Shown: positions 39,751-48,193 of the stretch, one piece after another
Position numbering within the stretch: the first letter of the stretch is position 1
How the letters are laid out: each line of letters opens with the position of its first letter
NCBI GenBank assembly: GCA_964504335.1
Contig: CAZDET010000029.1
Span: forward strand, 1 to 58,307
Direction: 5' to 3'
Length of the DNA: 58,307 bases
Origin: CAZDET01 sp964504335
GTDB taxonomy: Bacteria > Bacteroidota > Bacteroidia > Chitinophagales > Saprospiraceae
Position numbers and translations under genes: made by a program
Notes under the pieces: model-generated
Databases searched by the model: none
Seen by the model: only the letters and a program-made list of their open reading frames with translations
Told to the model about the DNA's origin: nothing

Positions 39751-41151
39751 GTGGCCAACAAGTATTCCGATCTCATTGATCAAACCTTTTACTTTCCACA
39801 GGAGGGATTTGATCTCGAAGATGGCTATCTCACCTTCAACGGAGTTCCGATCATTCACCTGATCCGCAAGTACGGCACTCCGCTAAAGCTCACCTACCTG
39901 CCCCGCATCGGGACTCAGATCAAACGCGCTCGAAATCTTTTTACCCGCGCCATGCGCTCCGCCGGTTACGCCGGTCGCTACTATTACTGCTATTGCACCA
40001 AAAGTTGCCATTTCAGTTACGCCCTCAACGAGGTGCTCGAATACGACGTACAACTCGAAACTTCCTCTGCCTACGACATCGACCTGATTCGCAAACTCTA
40101 CGAGCAAGGAAAAGTCACCAAGGAAACGATTATCATCTGTAATGGCTTCAAACCAACCATCTATCTCGAACGAATCGTCGGATTGATCAATGACGGATTC
40201 GTAAATGTCGTCCCGATTATTGATAATTCGCACGAAATCGAATACTACCAGCAACACGTTAAAGGGATCTGCAATCTCGGTATCCGTGTCGCCACGGAAG
40301 AGGAACCCAATTTCGAATTTTACACCAGCCGCCTGGGGCTTCGCGCTGCCGATGTGGTGAAGTTCTTCGACAATCACATCAAAGACAATGCGAAGTTTCG
40401 GCTCCGCATGCTTCATTTCTTCGTCGATACAGGCATCCGCGATAGCCTCTACTATTGGGGCGAACTCAAAAAAGCCGTGCGCCTCTACTGCGAGCTCAAA
40501 GACCACAGCGAAGATCTACACGCCATCAATATCGGTGGCGGCATGCCCATTCGCAACAGCCTTGGTTTCGAATTCGACTACAAATACATGGTCCGCGAGA
40601 TCGTCTTGAATATCCTCAGCGCTTGCGAAGAGGCCGATGTACCCGAACCGGATATCTTCACCGAATTCGGGAAATACACCGTCGGTGAAAGCGGCGCAAC
40701 GATCTTTTCGGTGCTCGCCCAAAAGCAGCAAAACGACTCGGAAATGTGGTACATGATCGACAATTCGCTCATGACCACTCTTCCCGACGCTTGGGGCATC
40801 AACGAACGCTTCATCCTGCTGCCCATCAACAAGTGGCAAAACGACTACCGCCGCGTAAATATCGGGGGGCTGAGTTGCGATAATTCCGATTATTACAATT
40901 CCGAAGTGCACGAAAGCCAGGTCTATTTGCCGGTATTCAACGACAAAAGCGACGAGCCGCTCTACCTGGGTTTTTTCCACACTGGTGCCTACCAGGATAG
41001 CATCGCCGGATACGGTGGCATCAAGCACTGCCTGATTCCCTCCCCCAAACACATCATCATCGACAAAGACTCCCAGGGCAATCTGGTCGATTGGTTATAC
41101 CAACCCGAACAAAGCCCCGAATCGATGCTGAAGATCCTCGGCTATGATTGA
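39751..41151 (+). CDS. speA: Arginine decarboxylase, short biosynthetic type (PLP-dependent)
   Basis: From GTG 39751 the protein has 466 residues. The start ANKYSDLIDQTFYFPQEGFDL aligns with the conserved Bacteroidota opening (N-x-Y-x-DLI-x-QTFYFPQ), which an earlier ATG would extend with unrelated residues. PLP-barrel features are YYCYCTKSCHFSYALNEVLE (Schiff-base Lys in CTKS), the NIGGGMP glycine loop, and ESGATIFSVLA, with a C-terminal active-site Cys in LSCDNSDYYN. The enzyme makes agmatine for polyamine synthesis in the cytoplasm. A separate -7 box lies before the next gene. Confidence 0.9.
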   Translation: MANKYSDLIDQTFYFPQEGFDLEDGYLTFNGVPIIHLIRKYGTPLKLTYLPRIGTQIKRARNLFTRAMRSAGYAGRYYYCYCTKSCHFSYALNEVLEYDVQLETSSAYDIDLIRKLYEQGKVTKETIIICNGFKPTIYLERIVGLINDGFVNVVPIIDNSHEIEYYQQHVKGICNLGIRVATEEEPNFEFYTSRLGLRAADVVKFFDNHIKDNAKFRLRMLHFFVDTGIRDSLYYWGELKKAVRLYCELKDHSEDLHAINIGGGMPIRNSLGFEFDYKYMVREIVLNILSACEEADVPEPDIFTEFGKYTVGESGATIFSVLAQKQQNDSEMWYMIDNSLMTTLPDAWGINERFILLPINKWQNDYRRVNIGGLSCDNSDYYNSEVHESQVYLPVFNDKSDEPLYLGFFHTGAYQDSIAGYGGIKHCLIPSPKHIIIDKDSQGNLVDWLYQPEQSPESMLKILGYD

Positions 41152-41211
41152 GCCCGCCGTTGTATATGAATATTTTTCCTCCCACTCCCCGAACAATCCC
41201 CATCCGTTTTT

Positions 41212-41219
41212 TAGCTTTG
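41212..41219 (+). promoter_or_regulatory. -7 box upstream of the 172-residue gene
   Basis: TAGCTTTG matches TAnnTTTG, 22 bases before the ATG. The -33 region is weak. Confidence 0.45.
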
Positions 41220-41241
41220 AGCGAACTAACACCCAGCCAAC

Positions 41242-41760
41242 ATGCTCAATACGATTACCCTCTCCACCGACCTTCGTACCCTCTACCTCATCGACGACGG
41301 CCGGCTCATTGCGTATAATCTGGAAAAGGCACAGGGCGTAGTCATCGGCACCCTCGACGGTCAACTGGCCGTCGTTTCCGGCCGGCGCCGCCTACCCGAC
41401 ATCCAAGGCAGCCGCGGCCTGCTTACGACCAGCTCCGAGCAACCACAAAGCATGGAGACGGTTTCCGGCACCACCATTAAACAACCCGATCCCGGCACCA
41501 GCCAGCCCGACCCACGTTCTTTCAAATTCCGGGTGCAGGACAATAACCAGTTTACTGCCGCTTTCAACCCCGATACCGGCACCCTCGGCGTGATGGGCGC
41601 TACCGACATCATTGCGGTGCGCGTTACACCCGAAGGCGATATCCTTCCGCCGGATGGAAACTGCGAATTGGTCTTGTTCGATTTGAGTAGAACCCAGGTC
41701 TTCCTGCGGAGATTAGACGACCTGCTGGTGGTCGAGGAGCGACTGATCGAAGGCTCCTAG
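41242..41760 (+). CDS. Hypothetical protein
   Basis: The 172-residue soluble protein has a beta-rich start (ITLSTDLRTLYLIDDGRLIAYNLEK) and a Pro/Ser/Gln-rich middle (SEQPQSMETVSG). A C-terminal beta region ends RRLDDLLVVEERLIEGS. There is no signal peptide, membrane helix or catalytic motif I recognise. It stops two bases before the stop of the convergent helical-protein gene and has its own -7 box, so it is probably monocistronic. Confidence 0.55.
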   Translation: MLNTITLSTDLRTLYLIDDGRLIAYNLEKAQGVVIGTLDGQLAVVSGRRRLPDIQGSRGLLTTSSEQPQSMETVSGTTIKQPDPGTSQPDPRSFKFRVQDNNQFTAAFNPDTGTLGVMGATDIIAVRVTPEGDILPPDGNCELVLFDLSRTQVFLRRLDDLLVVEERLIEGS

Positions 41761-41762
41761 GC

Positions 41763-43247
41763 CTACAAGACCTCCCGAATCGTCTTACCGACTTTTCTGC
41801 TTTTAGCCCAGGCAGCAAACAACTCGTCTAACCCGAGCGGTGGGCGTTCTTTGCTTTTCTGAGTGGTCTCCAAAAATTGAAGCAGGTCGTCGAGCCGATC
41901 GCTTTCCTCCAGTAAGGGGGCTGCTAGATATTTCTTCACCAATCCCATGAAGGTAAACGCAAAGTCCTTCAGGGTTGGATCGGGATACTTTTGCAAAAAG
42001 CGGCCAATGGACCGCAGCCGACTGTCTACCAAATCAATCTCCTCCGATTCCACCGTGATGATGAATTCAATGAGGCGCGCGCCGGCCAGCAAATCCTGTC
42101 GTTCCCAGGCATCCCGGCTTTCAATTACTTTGCTAAACCATTCCTTGCTCTCATCGTAGGATTCGCCCAAAAACAGTAAGAACCCAGCGTTGAAACAAAT
42201 CAGTAATTCCGCAGAAGACGGTAAAGTAAACTCCCGCAGCCCCCGTTCGATTGGCCGGAGAACTTCGAATAAGTTGGCGTCTTTGCCGTAATTGATGTAG
42301 TAGAAAAGCCGGAAAGTAGCCGTGCGGTGAAACAACACGACCCGATCGTGCAAACTCGTAGGTCGCTCCCGCTCCAGGCTTTCCAGCACTTCCGGAAATT
42401 TGGGGGCCAGTTCCGGCGTTTGCGCCAGAATATGTAAGTGGTTGGAGGCGTGCACAATGTATCGATGAAACTCCTCGTCTTTCAAAAAAGGATATTCGTT
42501 CCACTCCTCCATGAGGGCTTCGTAATTTCGGTTGGCTTCCAACGGATTACGTTGAAATTGTGCCAGCATTGCCCGGCTTTGATAGTACTGCACCTTTGCC
42601 TGAAACCCGTCGGGGATATCCGTTGCGAGCAGCCGCTGCTGAAACTGCTCCAGTAATTCCGCTTTTTTCTCCGGATCCATCTGCCCCTTCCAACTGACCA
42701 ACTTGTACCATACCTCGTTGTAGGTATCCAGATAATGGAGTTCCTCCTTCAGCGAATCAATTATCTGGTTTTTATCAGCAATCAATCCGTTCAGGGCAGT
42801 TACCGGCTCATGGACGAATTTGCGGTTTTTCGCCAGCCGCTCCTCCCGGTTAATATCGAGCAATGCCAAAAAATCTTCCAATTCGTCGGCCAACGCTTTG
42901 GCCCCCTCCAGGCGCTCCTCCCATTGATCGTACAACCCGCGTTCGTACAAAAACTTGGCATCCAGAATCATTTCCTTGATGCGGGCCGATTTCGAGTGCA
43001 CCGACCGATAGTCGCGCATGGCGCGCAATATGGCTTCGTACAACCGAGCTTTATCATCCGACAAACGCCTGCCAAATTCCGCCTTCAGTACCTCCTCCTC
43101 GTAGGCATCCATCTTCTGAATGGCCTGGTACAACTGGATATAACGGGCATCCTCCCGACCGCTTTTCTTGGCGTCGAGCATGAAGTACCGCTTCTCCGCC
43201 TTGGAAAGCGATTTGATGAGATGATATAAATCTGTCTTTCGTCGCAT
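41763..43247 (-). CDS. Large alpha-helical protein, unknown
   Basis: From ATG 43247 the protein has 494 residues and begins MRRKTDLYHLIKSLSKAEKR, a recurrent opening of a poorly described Bacteroidota helical family. It contains a long run of helices with alternating charged and hydrophobic residues and no signal or membrane segment. A YF/Y-rich early block (YFMLDAKK, YIQLYQAIQKM) may be a helical-repeat start. It lies four bases behind rmuC and appears to be the last gene of the Uma2-rmuC unit, which suggests a DNA-linked role, but that is only context. Confidence 0.65.
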   Translation of the reverse strand: MRRKTDLYHLIKSLSKAEKRYFMLDAKKSGREDARYIQLYQAIQKMDAYEEEVLKAEFGRRLSDDKARLYEAILRAMRDYRSVHSKSARIKEMILDAKFLYERGLYDQWEERLEGAKALADELEDFLALLDINREERLAKNRKFVHEPVTALNGLIADKNQIIDSLKEELHYLDTYNEVWYKLVSWKGQMDPEKKAELLEQFQQRLLATDIPDGFQAKVQYYQSRAMLAQFQRNPLEANRNYEALMEEWNEYPFLKDEEFHRYIVHASNHLHILAQTPELAPKFPEVLESLERERPTSLHDRVVLFHRTATFRLFYYINYGKDANLFEVLRPIERGLREFTLPSSAELLICFNAGFLLFLGESYDESKEWFSKVIESRDAWERQDLLAGARLIEFIITVESEEIDLVDSRLRSIGRFLQKYPDPTLKDFAFTFMGLVKKYLAAPLLEESDRLDDLLQFLETTQKSKERPPLGLDELFAAWAKSRKVGKTIREVL

Positions 43248-43251
43248 ATAC

Positions 43252-44583
43252 TCACTCCTCGCCACCGAGTAGCTCCGGTGGTAAACGTTTTGCAGAACGC
43301 GCTCCCAGTTGGCGAATTCGCTCCGCCCGGCCAATCAGCGTATCCCCTTTTTTCGGGCTCTCCTTCAGCTTATTAAACGCCGCTGCGTAGGATTGCTGGG
43401 CCTGGTCGAGGCGGTAGCCAATGTCTTGCAGATCTTCTACGAAGCCACACAACTTATCGTACAGCAGGCCGCTTTGGCGGGCGATTTCCTGCACGTTCTG
43501 CTTTTGCTTTTCCTGTTTCCAAATGTAGGAAACGGTTCGCAGGGTTGCCAGTAAAGTGGACGTCGTCACGAGGACGATATTGCGATCCAGCGCTTCGCCT
43601 AATAATTGCTGATTATCGCCCAACGCTGCGGAAAAGGCCGGTTCGATGGGAATGTACAGCAGGACGTAGTCCGGCGAATGGATCTGGTACAGCTGCTGGT
43701 AGTTTTTATTGCTTAGGTCCCTGATGTGCTGCCGCACGCTGTTTTGGTGTGCCTTGAGAAACTGGGCCTGCAATTCGGGGGATTCCGCCCGGCACCATTG
43801 CTCGTAGGCCGTCAGGCTGACCTTACTGTCGATAATCAACTGTTTCTCTTCGGGCAGGTGAATGATGCAATCCGGGCGGCGCTGCTGGCCGTTCTGATTG
43901 CGAAAGCTGTTTTGCAGACTGAAGTGCACCCCGTGATTCAGCCCGGCGCGTTCCAGCAGCAGTTCCAGTTGCCACTCGCCCCAATCGCCCTGCCTTTTGG
44001 AATCTCCGCGCAGTGCCGTGGTAAGTTGCTTGGCTTCGAGCGAAAGGTTTTCGTTCAATCCACGCAGCAATTTGATCTCTTCGCGCAAGCTGATTTGATC
44101 CTCCTGCTGCCGGGCAAACTTGAACTGTACTTCCTTTCCGAAAAGTTCCAATTGCTGCTGCAGCGGTTCTAGCAAGCTACCGATGCGCTCTTTGCTTTGC
44201 TCACTAAACTTGTTGCTCTTCTCCTCGAACAACCGATTAGCAATGCGTTCGAATTGATGCTCTGCCTGGCGGTGCAGGCGCTCCATCTCCGCCTGCTGCT
44301 GGGCAAGTTGCCGTTGTACGTACTGCCCCTCCGCTTCGAGGGTGGCGACGAGTGCTGTCAGATCGCGTTCCTTGCGCAGCGCCTCCTGATAGTTATCCTG
44401 GCATAAATCGAGTTGCTCTTGTAGCTGCGTGACCACCCCCTTCTGTACATAATCCTGCCCTAATTCGGCGCGTGGAATAAACCGACGCCGCAAAACCAGT
44501 CTACTCGCACTGACTCCAATAATACCTCCGAGGAATAAGCCTCCAAGTAAGTAAAATATGGGGATCAACGCGGGCGTAGCCAT
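43252..44583 (-). CDS. rmuC: DNA recombination protein RmuC
   Basis: The 443-residue protein has an N-terminal membrane helix (PIFYLLGGLFLGGIIGVSASR), a coiled coil about 60-200, and a C-terminal RmuC domain with GDWGEWQLELLLERAGL, CIIHLPEEKQLIIDSKVSL and YILLYIPIEPAF-like VLLYIPIEPAFSAAL, where the Asp and Lys of the I-D-S-K motif resemble a PD-(D/E)xK nuclease core. RmuC limits DNA inversions in E. coli. The gene sits seven bases behind a Uma2 family nuclease gene. Confidence 0.93.
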   Translation of the reverse strand: MATPALIPIFYLLGGLFLGGIIGVSASRLVLRRRFIPRAELGQDYVQKGVVTQLQEQLDLCQDNYQEALRKERDLTALVATLEAEGQYVQRQLAQQQAEMERLHRQAEHQFERIANRLFEEKSNKFSEQSKERIGSLLEPLQQQLELFGKEVQFKFARQQEDQISLREEIKLLRGLNENLSLEAKQLTTALRGDSKRQGDWGEWQLELLLERAGLNHGVHFSLQNSFRNQNGQQRRPDCIIHLPEEKQLIIDSKVSLTAYEQWCRAESPELQAQFLKAHQNSVRQHIRDLSNKNYQQLYQIHSPDYVLLYIPIEPAFSAALGDNQQLLGEALDRNIVLVTTSTLLATLRTVSYIWKQEKQKQNVQEIARQSGLLYDKLCGFVEDLQDIGYRLDQAQQSYAAAFNKLKESPKKGDTLIGRAERIRQLGARSAKRLPPELLGGEE

Positions 44584-44590
44584 GATCTTT

Positions 44591-45190
44591 TCAATTATTG
44601 AATACGTTATTCAAATTGATCTCTAATCCGGGGAGTATGAATGGACGGATGATCTCATCGATTACGAAAGGAGTCATTCTAATTAAGTAGTATTTCCCCT
44701 CCTGATTCAGCCTATAAACAAGTACCGTTCCTTCCGATGGATGAACCACCCAATATTCCTGGACCCCAGCGTACTCGTAAAGCCTGTATTCCTCTGTCAA
44801 ATCCTTTTTGGAGGTCGCCCGGGAAAGAACTTCGATAATCCAGTCAGGTGGGCCAATACATTTTTGTTCGTCGATTTGTGCTAGATCACAGACGATACAG
44901 ATATCCGGTTGAACGATGGTGTCAATTTGGTCGGCTTGTCTTTTGTCTGGCGGAAGTGGTAGCAGCACGTCAACCGGCGCGCTGAACACCTTGCAGGGTT
45001 TCTTCCTTAAGTACGTCCATATAAGGCCAAATAGATTTCCACTGACTTCCTGATGGGAAATATTCGGAGCCGGCGACATGCGAAACACCTTCCCGCGAAT
45101 CAGTTCTACCATCTCGTCGAATTGCCAGGTCACGTAATCCGCATAGGTATAGCGTTTGGAAAGATCGAGCTGGTTGATGTCCGTTATCAT
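44591..45190 (-). CDS. Uma2 family (DUF820) putative restriction-like nuclease
   Basis: The 199-residue protein is a typical Uma2 protein: YTYADYVTWQFDEMVELIRGKV, then VQPDICIVCD (the P-D of the PD-(D/E)xK core), PDWIIEVLSRATSKKDLTEEYRLYEYAGVQEYWVV (E-x-L-S and K). The fold is that of restriction endonucleases, but the family is usually of unknown biological role and is often found in multicopy form. The distance to rmuC (seven bases) suggests cotranscription. A short operator-like palindrome, ACAATTT-CC-AAATTGT, lies at 45222-45237, just upstream of the gene. Confidence 0.85.
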   Translation of the reverse strand: MITDINQLDLSKRYTYADYVTWQFDEMVELIRGKVFRMSPAPNISHQEVSGNLFGLIWTYLRKKPCKVFSAPVDVLLPLPPDKRQADQIDTIVQPDICIVCDLAQIDEQKCIGPPDWIIEVLSRATSKKDLTEEYRLYEYAGVQEYWVVHPSEGTVLVYRLNQEGKYYLIRMTPFVIDEIIRPFILPGLEINLNNVFNN

Positions 45191-45313
45191 TGGTAGCTAG
45201 TTGACTACTTCCCCAATGTACACAATTTCCAAATTGTTTGAAACAAAGTTGTTTAAGAAGATTACTACGCACCCCTTGTCGGTTCGCCCGATTAGTAGTG
45301 CGTTGGGCTACGC

Positions 45314-46618
45314 TTACTCCAATTGGTAGGCTTCGCGAATCGTTGCCCAAATAAAAGAATCCGACTTGGCACGTTGATCAAATAGATTCCGAATTTCCGG
45401 TCCCACCCGATCTAATCGGCCCGCTTTTATGTTGAAGAAGGCCTGAGTAGCAATCGTCAGGGTATCATTGGGCTTTTGTTCTACGGCTACCTCCAGGTCC
45501 GCAACCGCCGCTTCAAATTCCCCCTGTTGGTACAGCAACAAGGCCCGGTTGTTGCGAGCCAGGAAGTAGTTGGGATGAGCCTCCAGCGTCTTATCCAACG
45601 AGCGCAGGGCATCATCCGATTTGTTGAGTTTCAGGGAGGCATTCGCCAGCACCATCCCCTTCAGTAGGCGGGCGGTATCATTGGTCGGCTCGGCCAACGG
45701 ACCAAGTATCCTGTAGGCGGTACTGTCCGCCCCTACTTCGTGGGCGATGAATCCCAACAGCAGGGCGATATTGTATTCGAGTGATTCCGTCAGCACCCCC
45801 TCCATGGCAATACTCGAAAGCGTCGTGACCGTATCGACCGTAGCATCGGCCCGCAGCTTCAGACGGGTAAATTCGAATCCATCCGACTCGATGAAGGTAA
45901 ACTTCGTTCGGATAATGCGCTGGCCGGACGGTATGACTTCTTTTGTGCCGTACACCACCAGCTGTGTGTTACAGGTCGCCCCCAGGGCTTTGGCATCCTG
46001 AGGGATCGCAGGATAGGACATTGCCGCCGGGCCAAACTCAAAAACCATCGTCTCCACATCGGCCCGAATCGGATATTGGCTAACCTGCTCGGCGAGGCGC
46101 AAACGGATGGCCTCGTGGGTCTGATCGGGCACATTATCCAACGGCTGAAACGGAAGAATTGCCGCCCGAAATTCAGCTCCCGGATCGAAAACAGGACAGT
46201 TTCCAGCCGCAGGCTGTCCCAGCCCACCTTCCGAATTCCAATTGCTCCACCAAATAAAAATCCAGGCAAGCAACCCGATCACACCAAGACCCACCGCCGC
46301 GTAGATAATCGGACGTCGACGCGCTCTCATTTCATTCAGCGGTGGGGCTTCGCCTTTTTCCAAACGATCGACCAAATCGAGCAAATCTTCGCTCAATTTA
46401 TTGTATCCCAACTGAATATCCTCGGGGCGGGCAGTGTGCAGACGCTGCTGGTGCAGCAACTTTTCCAATCGCGACCGCAAAACCACTACGGTATTGCGCC
46501 ACCGCTGCTGGGGTCCGTTTGCCTGGCCCACCCATTGTTCGATCCGACGCAGTGCTTCTTCTTGCTGCGCACTGCCTATCAGGCGGCGGATTTCGGCTAG
46601 GGATCCCTCTGAGTTCAT
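45314..46618 (-). CDS. Effector-associated domain, transmembrane, TPR protein
   Basis: The 434-residue protein starts with a helical module (LAEIRRLIGSAQQEEALRRI, then RWRNTVVVLRSRLEKL and LSEDLLDLVDRL) that matches effector-associated domain 11 (EAD11) of Bacteroidota conflict systems. A single membrane helix follows near 107-128 (IIYAAVGLGVIGLLAWIFIWW), and then a TPR-rich C-terminal region about 290-430. EADs tether components of signalling and conflict systems through homotypic binding. Here the effector portion seems to be the membrane-linked TPR region rather than a nuclease or caspase. No sigma, caspase or NTPase partner with a matching EAD is recognisable in the neighbours. Confidence 0.7.
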   Translation of the reverse strand: MNSEGSLAEIRRLIGSAQQEEALRRIEQWVGQANGPQQRWRNTVVVLRSRLEKLLHQQRLHTARPEDIQLGYNKLSEDLLDLVDRLEKGEAPPLNEMRARRRPIIYAAVGLGVIGLLAWIFIWWSNWNSEGGLGQPAAGNCPVFDPGAEFRAAILPFQPLDNVPDQTHEAIRLRLAEQVSQYPIRADVETMVFEFGPAAMSYPAIPQDAKALGATCNTQLVVYGTKEVIPSGQRIIRTKFTFIESDGFEFTRLKLRADATVDTVTTLSSIAMEGVLTESLEYNIALLLGFIAHEVGADSTAYRILGPLAEPTNDTARLLKGMVLANASLKLNKSDDALRSLDKTLEAHPNYFLARNNRALLLYQQGEFEAAVADLEVAVEQKPNDTLTIATQAFFNIKAGRLDRVGPEIRNLFDQRAKSDSFIWATIREAYQLE

Positions 46619-46656
46619 AGGTGGCAGTTATAGCGTCCTCTTAGAAATGTATCCTG

Positions 46657-47163
46657 TTACTTCTTGGCTAGTACGGACCACTTGAACCGCATTCGAGCTA
46701 CTTCCTGGCCATCCGGTAACGTCCCGACGGTGGTAGCTTCAAACACCTGCGATTCACCCGTCGCTGCAGCGCGCTCTACGGCTTCCCAAATTGCCAGACC
46801 GTCTTTGCACTGAAACGTAATGGGGCCATCTGCCTTCTTACTAAACTCACTGGTGCTTCCGATCACCAACATCGAAAAACGCCCCTTTCCCTGAGTGGCG
46901 GCCAGTACAAGCAGGCCGGTCGATAATTCGGCTGCCCCGGTTTGCGCCGCGAAATAAACCGAGCGAAAGGGGTTCTGCGTGCGCCAGCTAAAGGGAATGC
47001 GCACCCTCGCCTGCGTCTGATCAATACCCACTACCCGAATACCCCACCAAAATAGAGAAGGTAAATGCTGCAAATAATAAACGCCCATCTTCCAGGGGTT
47101 GCGAACTTGCCGGAAAAACTGTTGCTGCTCGGTGGTCAAAATTGGTTGATCAGTGGTATTCAT
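46657..47163 (-). CDS. DUF4442 hotdog-fold thioesterase-like protein
   Basis: The 168-residue protein is a DUF4442 member with one hotdog unit. The GIRVVGIDQTQARVRIPFSWRTQNPFRSVYFAAQTGAAELSTGLLV core contains the strand and helix pattern, N-P-F-R-S-V-Y-F-A being the family's active-site-like segment. Hotdog thioesterases cleave acyl-CoA or acyl-ACP; this subfamily's substrate is unknown. It lies behind the sterol-desaturase-family gene on the same strand with a 116-base gap, so a lipid-related link is possible but not firm. Confidence 0.8.
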   Translation of the reverse strand: MNTTDQPILTTEQQQFFRQVRNPWKMGVYYLQHLPSLFWWGIRVVGIDQTQARVRIPFSWRTQNPFRSVYFAAQTGAAELSTGLLVLAATQGKGRFSMLVIGSTSEFSKKADGPITFQCKDGLAIWEAVERAAATGESQVFEATTVGTLPDGQEVARMRFKWSVLAKK

Positions 47164-47279
47164 AGGTTGAGGTTGAAACCGAAGTTGAAAGAATGCATCA
47201 GCGCCTGAGGCGGTCTGACGACCTGCTTGTAATAACTTAATTAAAGAATCAAATGGTGCCCAGGCAACATCATTAAGTA

Positions 47280-48161
47280 TTAATCTAGTTGCTCGGCTCT
47301 GAGCTGCTTACTCGTCTTCCGCGATCCGTCGTGGCTCCAGCCCGGCGGGCCAAAGACATAGGCCAGCCTTTGCCGCCAAGTCAGCGGGCGTCGGATATCC
47401 CGCCATATGTCGATCCATTCGTGCGTGGCAATACGCAGTGGATTGTACGTATCGATATTCCTGGTAAGTCCGTATTTGGGTCGCTCTTCTTCTTCCTGAA
47501 AGGTACCGAACAGCCGGTCCCAGATGATGAGTATACCGGCGTGGTTGCGATCGAGGTACTTTACATCACTTCCGTGGTGTACTCGATGGTGCGAGGGGGT
47601 ATTGAAAATTAATTCGATTGGGCGGGGTAACTTGCCAATAGCCTCGGTATGGATCCAAAATTGGTAGATCAAGCTGATCGATTGCATCATCGCTACCATC
47701 AACGGGTGGAAGCCGACGAGGGGCAACCACAGCCAGAAAATGAACGTCAGGCTAAAAAAACTGGTCCAGGTTTGCCGAAGTGCCGTACTCAAATTGTACC
47801 GTTGGCTCGAATGATGCACCACGTGCGATGCCCAGAAAAAGCGATTGTGGTGGCTGAAGCGGTGAAACCAGTAGTACGAAAAATCTTCCCCCAGCAACAA
47901 CAGCAACCAGGCCCACCACTGGGTTCCAATATCAAACAATCGAAACTGATAGACTACGAAGTAGAAGCCAAGGATTAATCCCTTCGTCACCAACCCGATC
48001 AGCACATTCCCAAGACCCATAGCAATGCTGCTGAACGTATCGGTAGTACCAAACCAGTCTTTACGCTCGTAGGCCGCTATACCCAGTTCAAGCAGTAGCA
48101 AAATGATGAAGGCGGGAATGGCGTAATGGATCAAATTTATCTGGACGTCAAACTCAGGCAC
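47280..48161 (-). CDS. Sterol desaturase / fatty acid hydroxylase family protein
   Basis: The 293-residue protein has four to five membrane helices and the three histidine clusters of the di-iron fatty acid hydroxylase fold: HRFSHH, HVVHHSSQ and HHRVHHGS, with HTEAIGKLP between them. Members hydroxylate or desaturate sterols, sphingolipids, carotenoids or acyl chains at the membrane. It begins 32 bases behind the last NAGPA-type gene of the large envelope operon and may be its last cotranscribed member. Confidence 0.88.
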   Translation of the reverse strand: MPEFDVQINLIHYAIPAFIILLLLELGIAAYERKDWFGTTDTFSSIAMGLGNVLIGLVTKGLILGFYFVVYQFRLFDIGTQWWAWLLLLLGEDFSYYWFHRFSHHNRFFWASHVVHHSSQRYNLSTALRQTWTSFFSLTFIFWLWLPLVGFHPLMVAMMQSISLIYQFWIHTEAIGKLPRPIELIFNTPSHHRVHHGSDVKYLDRNHAGILIIWDRLFGTFQEEEERPKYGLTRNIDTYNPLRIATHEWIDIWRDIRRPLTWRQRLAYVFGPPGWSHDGSRKTSKQLRAEQLD

Positions 48162-48193
48162 GCGTTGCTACTTTTCTCGGAAAGATAAGGAAT

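Noticed and set aside
39883..40506. A 207-codon minus-strand frame
   Set aside because: Antisense to the arginine decarboxylase gene, with no independent support.
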